From an uncultured Chlorobiaceae bacterium (GTDB lineage Bacteria; Bacteroidota; Chlorobiia; Chlorobiales; Chlorobiaceae), in the NCBI GenBank assembly GCA_903917955.1, contig CAIXCO010000216.1, positions 1 to 7,333 of the forward strand: a stretch of 7,333 nt of DNA, in the 5' to 3' direction. Made by a program: the position numbers and the translations under genes. The notes beneath the pieces were generated by a model. It had not been told where the DNA came from and did not search any database. It was given only the letters and a program-made list of their open reading frames with translations. Shown here in pieces: positions 6,821-7,333 of this stretch (position 1 is its first letter; each line of letters starts with the position of its first letter).

Positions 6821-7333
6821 ATGAACCGATACCTTTACGACGGCACCGCCGATGGCCTTCTCTCCGCCATTGCCTGGATACTTGAAGAGGAGCCCGACCC
6901 TGAGCAGGTTGCCCTCGCCGAGCGGCAAGACACCCTCTTCGAAGATGGCTTCTTTCTCGCCACCGATGCTATCCAGGCCGAAGATCTCTTTTTCCGTCTC
7001 CGCCAGCACGCCCCTGATGCCGTCCACACCCTCTACTCCTTCATGCTTGCCGAAAAAGAGGGGATGGAGAGCAGCCTGCTCCATTACATTGCACTCGCCT
7101 TCATCCACGGCGACAAGGTCAACGGCTACCTCACCCACCCCGCAGTGCGCGACATTGTCGGCGTCGCCAAAAAAGCAGGCAGGGAGCTCCACCGCATGAA
7201 AGGGCTCCTGCGCTTCGAAAAACTCCGGGATGGAGCCTACTTTGCAAAAATGGAGCCCGACCACAACATCATCCACCCCCTTGCCTACCATTTCCGCAGC
7301 AGGCTTCGGGCGCAGCACTGGTTCCTCTACGAC
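6821..7333 (+). CDS. DUF4130 protein, putative DNA repair partner of the radical SAM protein, 3' end cut
   Basis: An open frame of 171 codons from ATG at 6821 to the right edge, beginning MNRYLYDGTADGLLSAIAW. It fits the DUF4130 family (TIGR03915, putative DNA metabolism/repair protein), which usually sits beside the radical SAM gene found here. Supporting segments are the N-terminal YDGTADGLLSA, HPAVRDIVGVAKKAGRELHR (about 107-126), and the stretch MKGLLRFEKL...AKMEPDHNIIHPLAYHFRSR (about 127-161), characteristic of the family as I remember it. The stand-alone form has about 250 residues. A longer form carries a C-terminal uracil-DNA-glycosylase-like domain, and the window ends too early to tell which this is. 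The four-base gap implies translational coupling with the radical SAM gene. No Shine-Dalgarno sequence is seen. No catalytic residues can be named. Confidence 0.85.
   Translation, partial: MNRYLYDGTADGLLSAIAWILEEEPDPEQVALAERQDTLFEDGFFLATDAIQAEDLFFRLRQHAPDAVHTLYSFMLAEKEGMESSLLHYIALAFIHGDKVNGYLTHPAVRDIVGVAKKAGRELHRMKGLLRFEKLRDGAYFAKMEPDHNIIHPLAYHFRSRLRAQHWFLYD

Overview
The window looks like ordinary chromosome from a green sulfur bacterium (Chlorobiota, Chlorobium/Pelodictyon-like). This is inference from the protein sequences as I recognise them, the mid-range GC content and the near absence of Shine-Dalgarno sequences before the genes. I could not run a search, so the genus is open. No insertion sequence, phage gene, CRISPR array or rRNA is visible.

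Left half (1-4242), minus strand: three genes run in the same direction, reading from right to left. They are an alpha/beta hydrolase of unknown substrate, a class A penicillin-binding protein (bifunctional peptidoglycan glycosyltransferase/transpeptidase) and guaA (GMP synthase, cut by the left edge). The gaps are 70 and 35 bases with no terminator seen, so they may be cotranscribed, but their functions do not form one pathway.

Middle (4243-5401): a divergent spacer leads into a plus-strand DedA-family membrane protein. DedA proteins are linked to recycling of undecaprenyl phosphate, the lipid that carries the substrate of the neighbouring penicillin-binding protein, so both sides of this spacer may serve the cell envelope. 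A non-coding stretch of about 320 bases follows. It holds a possible terminator, a cluster of GTTGA words on one strand and a good -10 box, and then comes a tRNA-Pro(GGG) gene.

Right part (5563-7333), plus strand: a two-gene unit with a 4-base gap. The first gene is a radical SAM protein with a C-terminal helix-hairpin-helix DNA-binding motif, matching the family I know as putative DNA modification/repair radical SAM protein (linked to uracil-DNA glycosylase). The second, cut by the right edge, is its usual partner, a DUF4130 protein that in many genomes is fused to a uracil-DNA-glycosylase-like domain. As far as I know the reaction of this pair has not been established. It is the most interesting part of the window, although the families themselves are already named.
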